This document shows positions 42,295-52,912 of a stretch of DNA of 64,000 nucleotides, piece after piece. Under the pieces are notes generated by a model that worked only from the letters and a program-made list of their open reading frames with translations, was not told the DNA's origin and ran no database searches. This stretch comes from Zavarzinia compransoris. GTDB taxonomy: Bacteria; Pseudomonadota; Alphaproteobacteria; Zavarziniales; Zavarziniaceae. Within the stretch, counting starts at the first letter, position 1; the number at the start of each line of letters is the position of its first letter. The translations under genes and the position numbers were made by a program. The stretch is taken from contig NZ_QGLF01000004.1 of NCBI RefSeq assembly GCF_003173055.1, positions 434,001 through 498,000 of the forward strand. Reading direction: 5' to 3'.

Positions 42295-43191
42295 TCAGCC
42301 GCCCGGCCGGCCGGCGGTGCGCAACGCCTCGGCGATCGCATTCAGGTGGCGGGCGAGGGGGGGCGTCTTCCGCCAGACGAGGCCGATGGTCCGCGACGGC
42401 GGCGGCGCCGGCAGGGCGACGATCGAGACCGGCGCGGCGCGGCTCTCGACCGGCACCGCCATTTCCGGGATCAGGGTGACGCCGATCCCGGCCCCGACCA
42501 TCTGCACCAGGGTGCCGAGCGAACTCCCCTCCATCAGGTCCTTCGAGCGCGCGGCCGGAATCCGGCAGAAGGAAATCGCCTGATCGCGGAAACAGTGACC
42601 TTCCTCAAGGAGCAGCAGGCGCAGATCGGGCAGGGTATCCAGGCCCGGCGGCGGCAGCGCCGCATCGGCCGCCGGCCGGACCAGGAGGAAATCCTCGTCG
42701 AACAGCGGCGTTTCGAACAGGCCCGGTTCCGAGACCGGCAGGGCGACGAGCGCGGTGTCGAGGCGGCCGGCCGCCAGTTCGGCGATCAGGGTCTGGGTCA
42801 CCGCTTCCCGCGGGTGCAGGTCGAGGTGGGGAAAATGCAGCGTCAGCGTCTTGATCGCCGCCGGCAGGTAATAGGGCGCCACGGTCGGGATTACGCCCAG
42901 CCGCAGCCGGCCCGAAAGCGGCCGGCGCGAGGCCCGGGCCAGATCCTCGAGATCATCGACCGCGCGCAGGATGTCATGGGCCCGCGCCGCGAAGATCTCG
43001 CCGAAACCGGTCAGATGGATCTGCTTCGAGCCGCGCTCGACCAGGGGCGAGCCGAGAATCTCTTCCAATTCCTTGATCTGCAGCGAAAGCGCCGGCTGCG
43101 AGATCGCGCAGGCTTCGGCGGCCCGCCCGAAATGCTGCAGGCGGGCCAGCGCCTCGAAATAGCGGAGATGCTTCATGGAGATCGGGTTCAT
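42295..43191 (-). CDS. oxyR: OxyR, peroxide-sensing LysR regulator
   Basis: A 298-residue LysR-type regulator with an N-terminal winged helix (about 6-65, HLRYFEALARLQHFGRAAEA). The regulatory domain contains LLEEGHCFRDQAISFC, where C200 and C209 correspond to E. coli OxyR C199 and C208, the disulfide switch for hydrogen peroxide. The residues around both cysteines are conserved, so the sensor looks intact. It is divergent from katG with 190 bases between them, the usual place for an OxyR-controlled promoter. Start: ATG 43191; ATG 43176 is also possible. No ribosome site is obvious. Confidence 0.9.
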   Translation of the reverse strand: MNPISMKHLRYFEALARLQHFGRAAEACAISQPALSLQIKELEEILGSPLVERGSKQIHLTGFGEIFAARAHDILRAVDDLEDLARASRRPLSGRLRLGVIPTVAPYYLPAAIKTLTLHFPHLDLHPREAVTQTLIAELAAGRLDTALVALPVSEPGLFETPLFDEDFLLVRPAADAALPPPGLDTLPDLRLLLLEEGHCFRDQAISFCRIPAARSKDLMEGSSLGTLVQMVGAGIGVTLIPEMAVPVESRAAPVSIVALPAPPPSRTIGLVWRKTPPLARHLNAIAEALRTAGRPGG

Positions 43192-43360
43192 AAGTGCAGC
43201 ATATCGAAATCATTTGAAGACACAATTTTTTCTCATTGATCATCTATGCTAATTGCTTGAGGGTAAGTCGCAGCTGCCGCAGCCTGAGGTGATCGAGCGG
43301 GCGGCCCCGCGGCTTGGATGCGCCGCCACAAGGTGTTGCGGTGCTTGCGCGAAGACCTGA

Positions 43361-45556
<2,196 letters not shown>

Positions 45557-45566
45557 TCGCGACCCG

Positions 45567-45606
45567 CCCCGCCCCGGCCATGCGCCGGGGCGGGGTGCGC
45601 CTTTTC
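45567..45606 (+). terminator. intrinsic terminator after katG
   Basis: A perfect 11-base stem CCCCGCCCCGG (45567-45577) and CCGGGGCGGGG (45585-45595) with a 7-base loop, then TGCGCCTTTTCC. It begins 11 bases after the katG stop. The T tract is short. Confidence 0.75.
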
Positions 45607-45658
45607 CGGTGCGACTTCGCCATTGACGGCGGTGCAGCGCCTGATAAACATAACTCTG

Positions 45659-45860
45659 CTTCGGTGGTTCCGCGGCTCCTTCGGGGGCGCGGATTAAAAG
45701 GGAACGACGGAAGGCGGCAGTAACCGCCGGGCCGTGGCTGTCCCCGCAACTGTGAGCGGTGAGTGCGTCCCCCATGTCACTGGCCCCGCGCCTTCGCGCC
45801 GGCTGGGAAGACGGGACGGCACCATGATCCGCGAGCCAGGAGACCTGCCACCGAGGGCAT
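45659..45860 (+). ncRNA. cobalamin (AdoCbl/B12) riboswitch
   Basis: The segment carries the cobalamin riboswitch core in order: GGTGGTTCCGCGG at the 5' side, TTAAAAGGGAA, the segment CCCCGCAACTGTGA, GTCACTGG, GGGAAGACGGG and the B12 box GAGCCAGGAGACCTGCC (45833-45849), closed by CACC. It lies 240 bases upstream of btuB. When B12 is bound such elements block expression of uptake genes, probably by masking the ribosome site or by terminating; I did not resolve which. Confidence 0.95.
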
Positions 45861-46099
45861 CACTTTACCGCCGGTCGGGTGAACCGGGGGTGGCGGGCCA
45901 ATCCGTATCGGTGATGCGTCCATAGGTGCCGTCGCGGCCGGGCCTTCCGCCTCGCCATGACCGTTTGTAATCCTGTGCGTGCCGGGCTTTCGTCCGGCCG
46001 GGGGCGGCGCTTTGTCGTTCGTCTGTCCGCGTCCGCGGACGGGGCAGGATGCTTGCGCCCATTTTCCGGCCGGCGCCTGCCCGCATGCAGGGGGTCATC

Positions 46100-48040
46100 A
46101 TGCTGCGGCTTGGGGTCTTGTTCACCACCGTCTCGACCATCGCTCTGGCCGCCGTCGCCGGCGCCCGCGCCGAGGAGGCGGAATTTCTGCCGGAAGTTTC
46201 CGTCAGCGCCAATCGCGGCGAAGCGACGCCGCTGACCGCGGTCGGCAGCGCCGTCACCATCATCACCGCCGCGGAACTGGAAGCGAAGCAGGTGCGCGTG
46301 ATCTCCGACGCCCTGCGCCTCATTCCCGGCGTCGCGGTCAGCCGCACCGGCACCATCGGCAACCAGACCCAGGTCCGCATCCGCGGTTCCGAAGGGAACC
46401 AGACCCTGGTGATGATCGACGGTGTCGTCGTCAACAATCCGGCCTCCAGTTCCGAATTCGATTTCGGCCACCTGCTGACCCAGGATGTCGAGCGGATCGA
46501 GGTGCTGCGCGGGCCGCAAAGCGCGCTTTACGGCTCGGACGCGGTCGGCGGCGTGATCAATATCATCACGAAGAAGGGCGGCGGCACGCCCACGGTCACG
46601 GCCAGCCTCGAGGGCGGCAGCAATGCGACCGTGATCGGCAATGTCTCGGCCGCCGCCGCGGGGGAGGGGTTCTCGATCCGCGCCGGCACCACCGCGACCA
46701 CGACCGAGGGCACGTCCTCGGCCGCCAAATGGCGCGGCAACGGCGAGGACGACGCCTATCGCGGCATCACCTCCTATGTGAATGCCAGCTTCGATCCCCT
46801 GAAGATGCTCGGCTTCGACGTCGTCTTCCGCGACAGCCATTTCAAGGGCGAATACGACGATTTCGGCCTGCGCCCGGGCGATACCACCAGCGTCTACCAA
46901 TATGCCTATGACGCCAATTCCGGCTCGCGCGGGGACGAGACCTTCGCCCGCGGCCAGGCCCGCCTGTCCCTGCTCGACGGCCGGTGGAGCCACAAGCTCG
47001 GCCTCGCCCATTTCCGCACCGAGATGGATTACCTCGGCAACGGCGCCGTCACCTCGTCGTCGAAGGGCGAGAGCACGACCTATGATTACCAGACCGATTA
47101 CAGCTTCGACACGCCGGCGCTCGCCGCCGCCCATCTCGTCACCTTCGCCTATGAGCACAAGCGCGACGAGATCGATTCCTATGTCGAGAAGGAGGTCGAG
47201 CAGGATTCCTACGTCGGCCAGTACCAGCTGCGCCTGTTCGAGGACCTGAGCCTGACCGGCGCCGTCCGCCGCGATACCCACGACCTGTTCGAGGATGCGA
47301 CCACCTTCCGCCTGACCTCGGCCTATTACCTCGACGGCACGGGGACCAAGTTCCGCGCCTCCTATGGCACCGGGGTGAAGAACCCGACCATCAACGAACT
47401 CTACGGCTTCGGCGGCAGCTACAAGGGCAACCCGGACCTGAAGCCGGAAAAGGGCAAGGGCTGGGATGCCGGCATCGACCAGTCCTTCTTCGCCGACCGC
47501 CTGACCCTGGGCCTGACCTATTTCGACCAGCGGATCACCGACGAGATCGGCACCGCCTATGTCTTCGATGCCGGCAGCGGCACCTTCGTCGGCACGCCGG
47601 TCAACGATCCCGCGACCTCGCGCCACCGCGGCGTCGAAGTCGAGCTTCTGGCCCAGCCGGTCGAGGCCCTGACCGTCCGTCTCTCCTATAGTTACACCCA
47701 CGCCCGGGACGGCAAGACCCGGATGGCCGAGGTCCGCCGCCCGGCCAACCAGGGCAGCCTCGACATCGGCTACCGCTTCCTCGACGGCAGGGCCAGCGCC
47801 AATCTCGGCCTCGTCTATACCGGCGACTTCAAGGACGTGGTCTATACCAGGACCTGGTCGTCCGTCGTCTATGACATGGACAGTTACGTCGTCGCCAATA
47901 TCGCCGGTTCCTACCGGCTGACCGATGCGGTCGAGGTCTTCGGCCGGGTCGAGAACCTGTTCGACGAGAACTACGAGGAAGTCTATTCCTACGGCTCCCT
48001 CGGCCGGTCGGCCTTTGCCGGCGTGAAGGCGACGTTCTGA
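46100..48040 (+). CDS. btuB: BtuB-type TonB-dependent vitamin B12 receptor
   Basis: About 646 residues. A signal peptide (about 1-25) precedes FLPEVSVSAN, a TonB-box-like segment, then a plug (RIRGSEGNQTLVMIDG and VEVLRGPQSALYGSD-type motifs) and a beta-barrel ending in an aromatic FxxVKATF terminus, as outer-membrane proteins require. The riboswitch directly upstream assigns it to cobalamin uptake. I choose ATG 46100 because GGGGG lies six bases before it; ATG 46085 and 46049 are alternatives. The next gene starts at its last base (TGATG). Confidence 0.9.
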   Translation: MLRLGVLFTTVSTIALAAVAGARAEEAEFLPEVSVSANRGEATPLTAVGSAVTIITAAELEAKQVRVISDALRLIPGVAVSRTGTIGNQTQVRIRGSEGNQTLVMIDGVVVNNPASSSEFDFGHLLTQDVERIEVLRGPQSALYGSDAVGGVINIITKKGGGTPTVTASLEGGSNATVIGNVSAAAAGEGFSIRAGTTATTTEGTSSAAKWRGNGEDDAYRGITSYVNASFDPLKMLGFDVVFRDSHFKGEYDDFGLRPGDTTSVYQYAYDANSGSRGDETFARGQARLSLLDGRWSHKLGLAHFRTEMDYLGNGAVTSSSKGESTTYDYQTDYSFDTPALAAAHLVTFAYEHKRDEIDSYVEKEVEQDSYVGQYQLRLFEDLSLTGAVRRDTHDLFEDATTFRLTSAYYLDGTGTKFRASYGTGVKNPTINELYGFGGSYKGNPDLKPEKGKGWDAGIDQSFFADRLTLGLTYFDQRITDEIGTAYVFDAGSGTFVGTPVNDPATSRHRGVEVELLAQPVEALTVRLSYSYTHARDGKTRMAEVRRPANQGSLDIGYRFLDGRASANLGLVYTGDFKDVVYTRTWSSVVYDMDSYVVANIAGSYRLTDAVEVFGRVENLFDENYEEVYSYGSLGRSAFAGVKATF

Positions 48041-48612
48041 TGAACGCCGTCTCCCGCATCGTCGAGGAGACGGGCAGCGGCCGGGTGGAGATCTTCCCCC
48101 TGGCCGTCGAGCCCGATTTCCTGTTCGGCCTGTTCCGGCTGCTGTTCGAGAACCATTGGCACGAAATCGTCTTCGGCCCCTGCGTGCAGGGCGCCGTTTT
48201 CGAAATCGCCGTCGATGCCGCACCGAAGAAGGTGAGTATCTTCGACGGTTACCTGACCGTCGATTTCGGCAAGTGGCATTTCCACGTCTGCATCGGCGAG
48301 AACAAAGGCGGCCCGCGCAACCCGACGCCGGCCGGGCTTGCCGCCCATCGCCGCACCGCCCGGGCGGAACTGTATCGCAATCTTTCGCCCGAAGGCACGC
48401 CGCGGTCCTGGGGCCTGCGCCTGTTCAACGGCGGGGGCGAGCAGCAGATCACCGTGTTTCTGCCCAATCCCCTGCTGACGCCCGAGATGAAGCCGGCCCG
48501 GCCGCCGGATTTCGCCCGGCTCGCCCTTTGGGACAAGCTGCGCGAGCGCTGCCTCGGCCTTGCGCCCGATCCCCTGGACCGGACCGCCAAGGGCTTTCCG
48601 TGTTCCGGCTAG
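48040..48612 (+). CDS. unknown conserved protein between btuB and btuF-like genes
   Basis: A 190-residue soluble protein that I do not recognise with certainty. Notable parts are NHWHEIVFGPCVQGAVFEI, IFDGYLTVDFGKWHFHVCIG and RNPTPAGLAAHRRTARAELY. Two cysteines and several histidines (HWHE, WHFHVC) could bind metal or the corrinoid. It starts at the btuB stop (TGATG) and overlaps the btuF-like start by 13 bases, so it is translated with the B12 uptake genes and controlled by the same riboswitch. A cobalamin-related role is inferred from this alone. Confidence 0.6.
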   Translation: MNAVSRIVEETGSGRVEIFPLAVEPDFLFGLFRLLFENHWHEIVFGPCVQGAVFEIAVDAAPKKVSIFDGYLTVDFGKWHFHVCIGENKGGPRNPTPAGLAAHRRTARAELYRNLSPEGTPRSWGLRLFNGGGEQQITVFLPNPLLTPEMKPARPPDFARLALWDKLRERCLGLAPDPLDRTAKGFPCSG

Positions 48613-49424
48613 TCTTGTCTCTGCTGGGGTTGCTGGCGCTCGCGCCGGCGGCCCTGGCCGGGCCCCGGGTCGTCTCGATGAATCTCTGCGCCGACGAACT
48701 GGTGCTGCGCCTCGCGGATCCGGGGCAGGTCGCTTCCGTTTCCTATCTCGCGGCCGATCGCCGGATCTCGACCGTTGCCGATCTCGCCGCCGGCCTGCCG
48801 CTGAACCATGGCCTGGCGGAAGAAGTGGTGCGCCACGGGCCCGATCTCGTCATCGCCGGGAAATATACCACGCGGACCACCGTCGCCCTGCTGCGCCGCT
48901 TCGGCCTGCCGGTGCTCGACCTCGACGTGCCGGTGACCTTCGATGCGGTGGCGGAGCAGATCCGCGAAGTGGCGGCGGCCCTGGAACAACCCGCCCGGGG
49001 CGAGGCCCTGATCGCCGCGATCACCGCCGGCCTCGCCGCCGTGCCGGCCCGCGCCCGTCCCTTACGCGCCCTGGTGCTGCGGCCGAATGGCGTCACCGCG
49101 GGGCGGGGCTCCCTGGTCGATACGCTGCTGGTCCGGGCCGGCCTCGTCAATCTCGGCGCCGGCGAGGAGTTGCAAGGCTACAGCAGCCTGCCGCTCGAAC
49201 GGGTGGTCGGCCTGAAGCCGGACCTCCTGATCCTGGACAGCGATCCCTATCCGGCGCCGGCCCTTGCCTATGACGTCCTGCGTCACCCGGTTCTCCAGGA
49301 CCTGCCCTTCGACCTCGAGGTGATCGGCGTGCCCAACCGCCTGTGGACCTGCGCCGGTCCCGGCATCGTCGAAGCCCTGGGCATCCTGGCCGGGGAGGGT
49401 TACACCCGGCTGTCGGGCCGCTGA
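48600..49424 (+). CDS. btuF: BtuF-like periplasmic binding protein
   Basis: A 274-residue exported binding protein with a signal peptide (FRLVLSLLGLLALAPAALA) and a periplasmic-binding fold of the cobalamin/iron-siderophore class: RVVSMNLCADELVLRLAD, HGPDLVIAGKYTTRTTV, PDLLILDSD. It would hand cobalamin to a BtuCD ABC transporter, but no btuC or btuD follows in the window. The start is GTG 48600 with AAGGG upstream, overlapping the previous gene. The Fe-siderophore alternative is less likely given the riboswitch. Confidence 0.75.
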   Translation: MFRLVLSLLGLLALAPAALAGPRVVSMNLCADELVLRLADPGQVASVSYLAADRRISTVADLAAGLPLNHGLAEEVVRHGPDLVIAGKYTTRTTVALLRRFGLPVLDLDVPVTFDAVAEQIREVAAALEQPARGEALIAAITAGLAAVPARARPLRALVLRPNGVTAGRGSLVDTLLVRAGLVNLGAGEELQGYSSLPLERVVGLKPDLLILDSDPYPAPALAYDVLRHPVLQDLPFDLEVIGVPNRLWTCAGPGIVEALGILAGEGYTRLSGR

Positions 49425-49514
49425 GGCTTGCAGGCGGCGCCGGGCTTGCCGTCATCCCCCATGCCGGTGGTGACGATGCGTGGTGTCCCGCCCTTTGCCT
49501 GCGCTATGATCGGA

Positions 49515-49542
49515 CGTAACGCAAACGCCGCCGGCCGTTACG
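49515..49542. repeat. short inverted repeat before the DUF6508 gene
   Basis: CGTAACG (49515-49521) and CGTTACG (49536-49542) form a 7-base inverted repeat with a 14-base spacer in the leader of the DUF6508 gene. It could be a regulator site. No clear promoter accompanies it. Confidence 0.35.
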
Positions 49543-49567
49543 TGAGCAATAACAGGGAACAGAGCCT

Positions 49568-50032
49568 ATGAAGACTAGCGGGGAGAGTGTCGGCGCAAGG
49601 GGGAACCGGTGCCTGACGACAGACCTTCGGGCCCTGGCGGACTTTCTGCCGGCCTTCCGACAGCCGGAGTTCAAGGCGGGGGAATGGAAGGGCGGCAACG
49701 AGACCAAACCCGGCGTCATTCAGATACCTTATGTTTCCTATGCTCCGGTTGTCGGTGCGTTCTGCAGGGCCGTCTATGAGCATGGCTGGATAAAGGTTTT
49801 CGACTGGATGACATGGACGCAATCCGACGAAGCAAGGTCATTGCGGGACGACGAGGCCGTCATCGGCAACGCCACGCCGGAGCAGCTTGCGCATTTGCTG
49901 ACCGCTTGCATCCGGCAGGATCGCTTTGCCGAAGGCGCACTGATGGGCGCCTTTGAATCGGGCCTAATCCTGCGCATCGTCGAACGCGCCGCCGTCCTTG
50001 CGGAAGCCGCATCACTCTCGAATGAAGGGTAA
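49568..50032 (+). CDS. DUF6508 protein
   Basis: A 154-residue protein. The C-terminal segment LAHLLTACIRQDRFAEGALMGAFESG is characteristic of DUF6508, a small family of unknown role scattered in bacterial accessory DNA. The N-terminal 20 residues look like leader sequence of low complexity, so the true start could be later. It has no signal peptide or membrane segment. It lies in the scar region between the B12 genes and the tRNA-Ser genes. Its 3' end abuts a broken minus-strand gene. Confidence 0.65.
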   Translation: MKTSGESVGARGNRCLTTDLRALADFLPAFRQPEFKAGEWKGGNETKPGVIQIPYVSYAPVVGAFCRAVYEHGWIKVFDWMTWTQSDEARSLRDDEAVIGNATPEQLAHLLTACIRQDRFAEGALMGAFESGLILRIVERAAVLAEAASLSNEG

Positions 50033-50035
50033 GAA

Positions 50036-50430
50036 GCGGAGCCCATCATGGTGGGGTTCTCACGTACAAAGCCGGCGTAGCTGGCGCGGTCGAGCGCTGA
50101 AAGCGACGACTGAATATCTCGGATGATTTCAACGACATATTCGCCAAGCGGAAGCATGACAAACGGAATGGCCCACGCCTCGCGTTGGGCGACGATCGAA
50201 TTGAGCGCTTTCTGACGCAGGTAGCCATCGGTGCTCCGCGACAACAAGCAGCGCGCAAATGGCGACCGCTGATATATGTCTCCGACGGCATCGGAGTCTG
50301 TCAGGAAATGCAGGCGATAGGGGATGTGGAGGCGCTCGCCCAGCAGGTTGACGCAATGTGCCGGTTGTCGATAGCTGTCGTCCACGCCGGGCGCGAGCTC
50401 TTGGCGGGCTATCGGGCTGGCATACGGCAG
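50036..50430 (-). pseudogene. internal fragment of an unknown protein gene
   Basis: The minus-strand frame encodes a coherent protein stretch (CVNLLGERLHIPYRLHFLTD, LLSRSTDGYLRQKALNSIVA, WAIPFVMLPLGEYVVEIIRD, LDRASYAGFVRENP) that ends where the DUF6508 gene begins, and a stop codon interrupts it upstream near 50,430. There is no good start. It therefore looks like a gene truncated at both ends. I cannot name the family. The plus-strand frame over 50,410-50,560 ending in ALETNGAQWPS may be another fragment. Confidence 0.4.
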
Positions 50431-50700
50431 CTTCGACGCCTACGCTGCTCCGGTACAGGTCGAGATTGAGGCCGGCAGGCTGGGCAGCCGGGACATGGCA
50501 GTCGTGGTCATCGCCTTGAGGGCTTTGGAAACCAATGGGGCGCAGTGGCCGTCATAGACTGAAGTCTCCAGCCGTGCCCTGTGCGCAGCCTCGCCTAACG
50601 GCGGGGCTGTTACTTTGAGGGGAGCGTTGTGTGCGGAGGCGCTTGAATTCCTGAAATTGCGTCCGATATGGTGGGAAGATAAAATGCTAGGGAGGCGGGA

Positions 50701-51195
50701 ATGAGCGACGAGAATGATATCTTTGGGGCGGGAAGAGATTCAAATATTGATGAATTTGTATCAAAATTTACTCTCCTTGGTTATTCAAGCGCGGAGATTG
50801 TTAAGATAATTTTAAAAATATCAAAATTCGGCTCTCATCAAGATCTAGAAAAAACCATAAATTCTGTAATTTCAAGAACTGAGGAGCCGTCAGCAGAAAT
50901 TATGTTTATAATAAAATTCTTGCTAGAAACTCATATTTATCTTTCAAGAATTTACGGTGAAGCGGGTTGGTGCCAAAATCAGTCTGGATGTCTCGTCAGA
51001 GAGATTGCTGGTTATTCGATTAGAATTGAGCCTAAACAAAATGGCCGCTGGCAGGCTCATTTCCAAAGCCAGAGCGACAATAATGATATTTTCGACTTTT
51101 CAATTCACTTTCAAACTCTTGATGCCGCCAAGCGTTGGGCACTTTTGACAGCAGCATACGGTGGTCGATTGGATGATAGATATCACGGCACTTAA
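50701..51195 (+). CDS. AT-rich orphan gene of unknown function
   Basis: A 164-residue protein with a good GGAGG ribosome site and ATG 50701. Its base composition is far more AT-rich than all its neighbours, with many AAA, ATT and ATA codons, so it was acquired from another source. The protein has a helical N-terminal half and a short beta-rich C-terminal part (YSIRIEPKQNGRWQAHF, FDFSIHFQTLDAAKRWAL) that resembles small effector- or immunity-like proteins, but I cannot name it. It ends six bases from the 3' end of the intact tRNA-Ser, a typical insertion position. Confidence 0.6.
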   Translation: MSDENDIFGAGRDSNIDEFVSKFTLLGYSSAEIVKIILKISKFGSHQDLEKTINSVISRTEEPSAEIMFIIKFLLETHIYLSRIYGEAGWCQNQSGCLVREIAGYSIRIEPKQNGRWQAHFQSQSDNNDIFDFSIHFQTLDAAKRWALLTAAYGGRLDDRYHGT

Positions 51196-51201
51196 TTTTG
51201 G

Positions 51202-51288
51202 CGGTTGGGGTGGGATTCGAACCCACGGACGGGTTACCCCGTCGCTAGTTTTCAAGACTAGAGCCTTAAACCGCTCGGCCACCCAACC
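51202..51288 (-). tRNA. tRNA-Ser (anticodon UGA)
   Basis: An 87-base type II tRNA. The acceptor stem GGTTGGG/CCCAACC, D arm GCCGAGCGGTTTAAGGC, anticodon stem CTAGT/ACTAG with loop CTTGAAA (anticodon TGA at the middle), a long variable arm and the T loop TTCGAAT are all present. The discriminator is G and CCA is not encoded. It reads UCA-type serine codons. It stands next to a truncated second tRNA-Ser and the AT-rich gene. Confidence 0.95.
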
Positions 51289-51424
51289 TAACCGAATCTC
51301 GGATGCAGCTAGAAATACGCTAGACGCTGCGCCCGGCGCAAGCTCGCAAGCGGTGACGAGCACGCCTTAACCTATTGTAATTGCTATATGTTTGTCGTTT
51401 GTTCTGCCTGCGTGGCGAGCAACC

Positions 51425-51472
51425 TCCGCCAGCTTTCAAGACCGCTGCCTTAAACCACTCGGCCACACTTCC
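51425..51472 (-). pseudogene. truncated tRNA-Ser, 5' part only
   Basis: On the minus strand the sequence starts GGAAGTGTGGCCGAGTGG, then TTTAAGGC and the anticodon loop CTTGAAA, as in alphaproteobacterial tRNA-Ser(UGA). It stops being tRNA-like soon after the anticodon arm; the T arm and 3' acceptor strand are absent, and the anticodon stem no longer pairs fully. It lies 137 bases upstream (transcript-wise) of the intact tRNA-Ser. Confidence 0.8.
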
Positions 51473-51522
51473 GTGGCGGACCTTTTAGCCTTGCTTGGCC
51501 GTGTTTCGCAAGCCTGCCCGGG

Positions 51523-52836
51523 TCAGGCGAGGCCGACGAAGGGAGAGAGGTCGGGCAGGGGGCCGTTGTCGGCGAAGGCGAGCAGGCCGACGATCAGGCG
51601 GCCGGCGAGGGCGGGGCCGATCCTGGCGTGGCCCAGCAGCATTTTTGCCTTTTCCGTCAGGGCGGCGCGGTCGAGCGGGTTTTCCGGGTCGCCCAGGGCG
51701 TGGTCGCGGGCGGCGGCCAGGGTCGTGCCGTCGGCCAGGGTCACGCGGACCGCGCTGCCCCAGGCCCGGGGATAGGCGGCGGCATAGGCCTTGCCGGTCG
51801 CGGGGGTGACCAGGGCGCGAAGGGGGGCGAGGCGGGCGCGGGCCTCGGCTTCGAAACTGTCGAAATTCACCCGGCCGTCGCCGAGCGCCGCGGCGACGCA
51901 ATGGTGCAGCGAGAATTTCGCCTCATAGGGGCTCTGCGGGTCCGGCCGGTCGCAGACGTCGAGGGCGGCCGGATAGGTGTCGACGGCGATGGCGCGGATG
52001 GCGCGGCCATTGACGCCGGGGGCAAGTTCCAGGGCGGCGTCGATCGCCGGATGGGTGTGGCGGCACGACGGCCAGGGCTTGATCGAGGTCTGCGTCAGCG
52101 CCCAGGGGCCGTCCGGATCGGCGAGCACGGCCGCGGGCACCGCATCCGGGCAGGCGGCGCGGAAGAAACCCTTGTCGCCTTCGAGAATATGCGGCGGGCC
52201 GGAAAAGCCCCGCGCGGCCAGATCGGCGGCATTCACCCCGGCGGCGGCGGCATGGCCGGCATGGAGATGCTTGGTCATCGCCCCGGTCTCGATGAATTGC
52301 CACAGCCCGGCCGACTGGCTGCCGGCATTGCCGAGGGCGGCGACCATGCCCGCCCCGTCGAGGCCGAGCAGGCGCCCGGCGGCGGCGGCGGCGCCATAGG
52401 GCCCGCAGGTCGCGGTATTGTGCCAGATCCGGTAATGCGCCGGCCCGACCGCCGCGCCGATCCGGCACGCCGCCTCGAAGCCCCAGAGCACGGCATCGAG
52501 GAACGCATGGCCGCCCGCCCCGATGCGGTTGGCGACGGCAAGCGCCGCCGGCACCACCACGCAGCCCGGATGCACGACCGAGGCGCGATGCAGGTCGTCG
52601 ACCTCGAGAATATGGGTGAGGGCACCATAGACGAAGGCGCGGCCGGCACTGTCGCGCGGTTCGGCCCCCGCCCAGTCGGTGAGGATGCGCCCGGGTGCGC
52701 TCTGCCGCCCGGCCAGGGCGTTGGCCAGCGCGTCGAGGGCGAACAGGGCGGCGGCCGCCCGGTCGCCGGCGGTGATCGGCTTGGCCCGGATCAGGGCGTC
52801 GAGCCCGGCGGTGAGGGAAGTCTTTTCGGTCGTCAT
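51523..52836 (-). CDS. MmgE/PrpD family protein
   Basis: A 437-residue protein of the MmgE/PrpD family (2-methylcitrate dehydratase-like; also cis-aconitate decarboxylases). Visible landmarks are DALANALAGR, YGALTHILEVDDLHRASVVHPG, WHNTATCGPYGAAAAAGRLLG and KPWPSCRHTHPAIDAALEL. It probably dehydrates or isomerises a tricarboxylic-type acid. No prpC or prpB lies nearby, so the substrate cannot be named. The start is ATG 52836; it is divergent from the lytic transglycosylase with 76 bases between the start codons. Confidence 0.88.
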   Translation of the reverse strand: MTTEKTSLTAGLDALIRAKPITAGDRAAAALFALDALANALAGRQSAPGRILTDWAGAEPRDSAGRAFVYGALTHILEVDDLHRASVVHPGCVVVPAALAVANRIGAGGHAFLDAVLWGFEAACRIGAAVGPAHYRIWHNTATCGPYGAAAAAGRLLGLDGAGMVAALGNAGSQSAGLWQFIETGAMTKHLHAGHAAAAGVNAADLAARGFSGPPHILEGDKGFFRAACPDAVPAAVLADPDGPWALTQTSIKPWPSCRHTHPAIDAALELAPGVNGRAIRAIAVDTYPAALDVCDRPDPQSPYEAKFSLHHCVAAALGDGRVNFDSFEAEARARLAPLRALVTPATGKAYAAAYPRAWGSAVRVTLADGTTLAAARDHALGDPENPLDRAALTEKAKMLLGHARIGPALAGRLIVGLLAFADNGPLPDLSPFVGLA

Positions 52837-52912
52837 CGGGCGTCACCATGGCCCCAGGGCCCTTGGTATGGCAAACAGGATGGAGCAGCGATTCGAAACA
52901 AACCAGAGCAAG

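Noticed and set aside
45860-48223. 787-residue minus-strand frame opposite btuB
   Set aside because: The plus strand carries a complete TonB receptor with riboswitch; the minus frame is compositional shadow.
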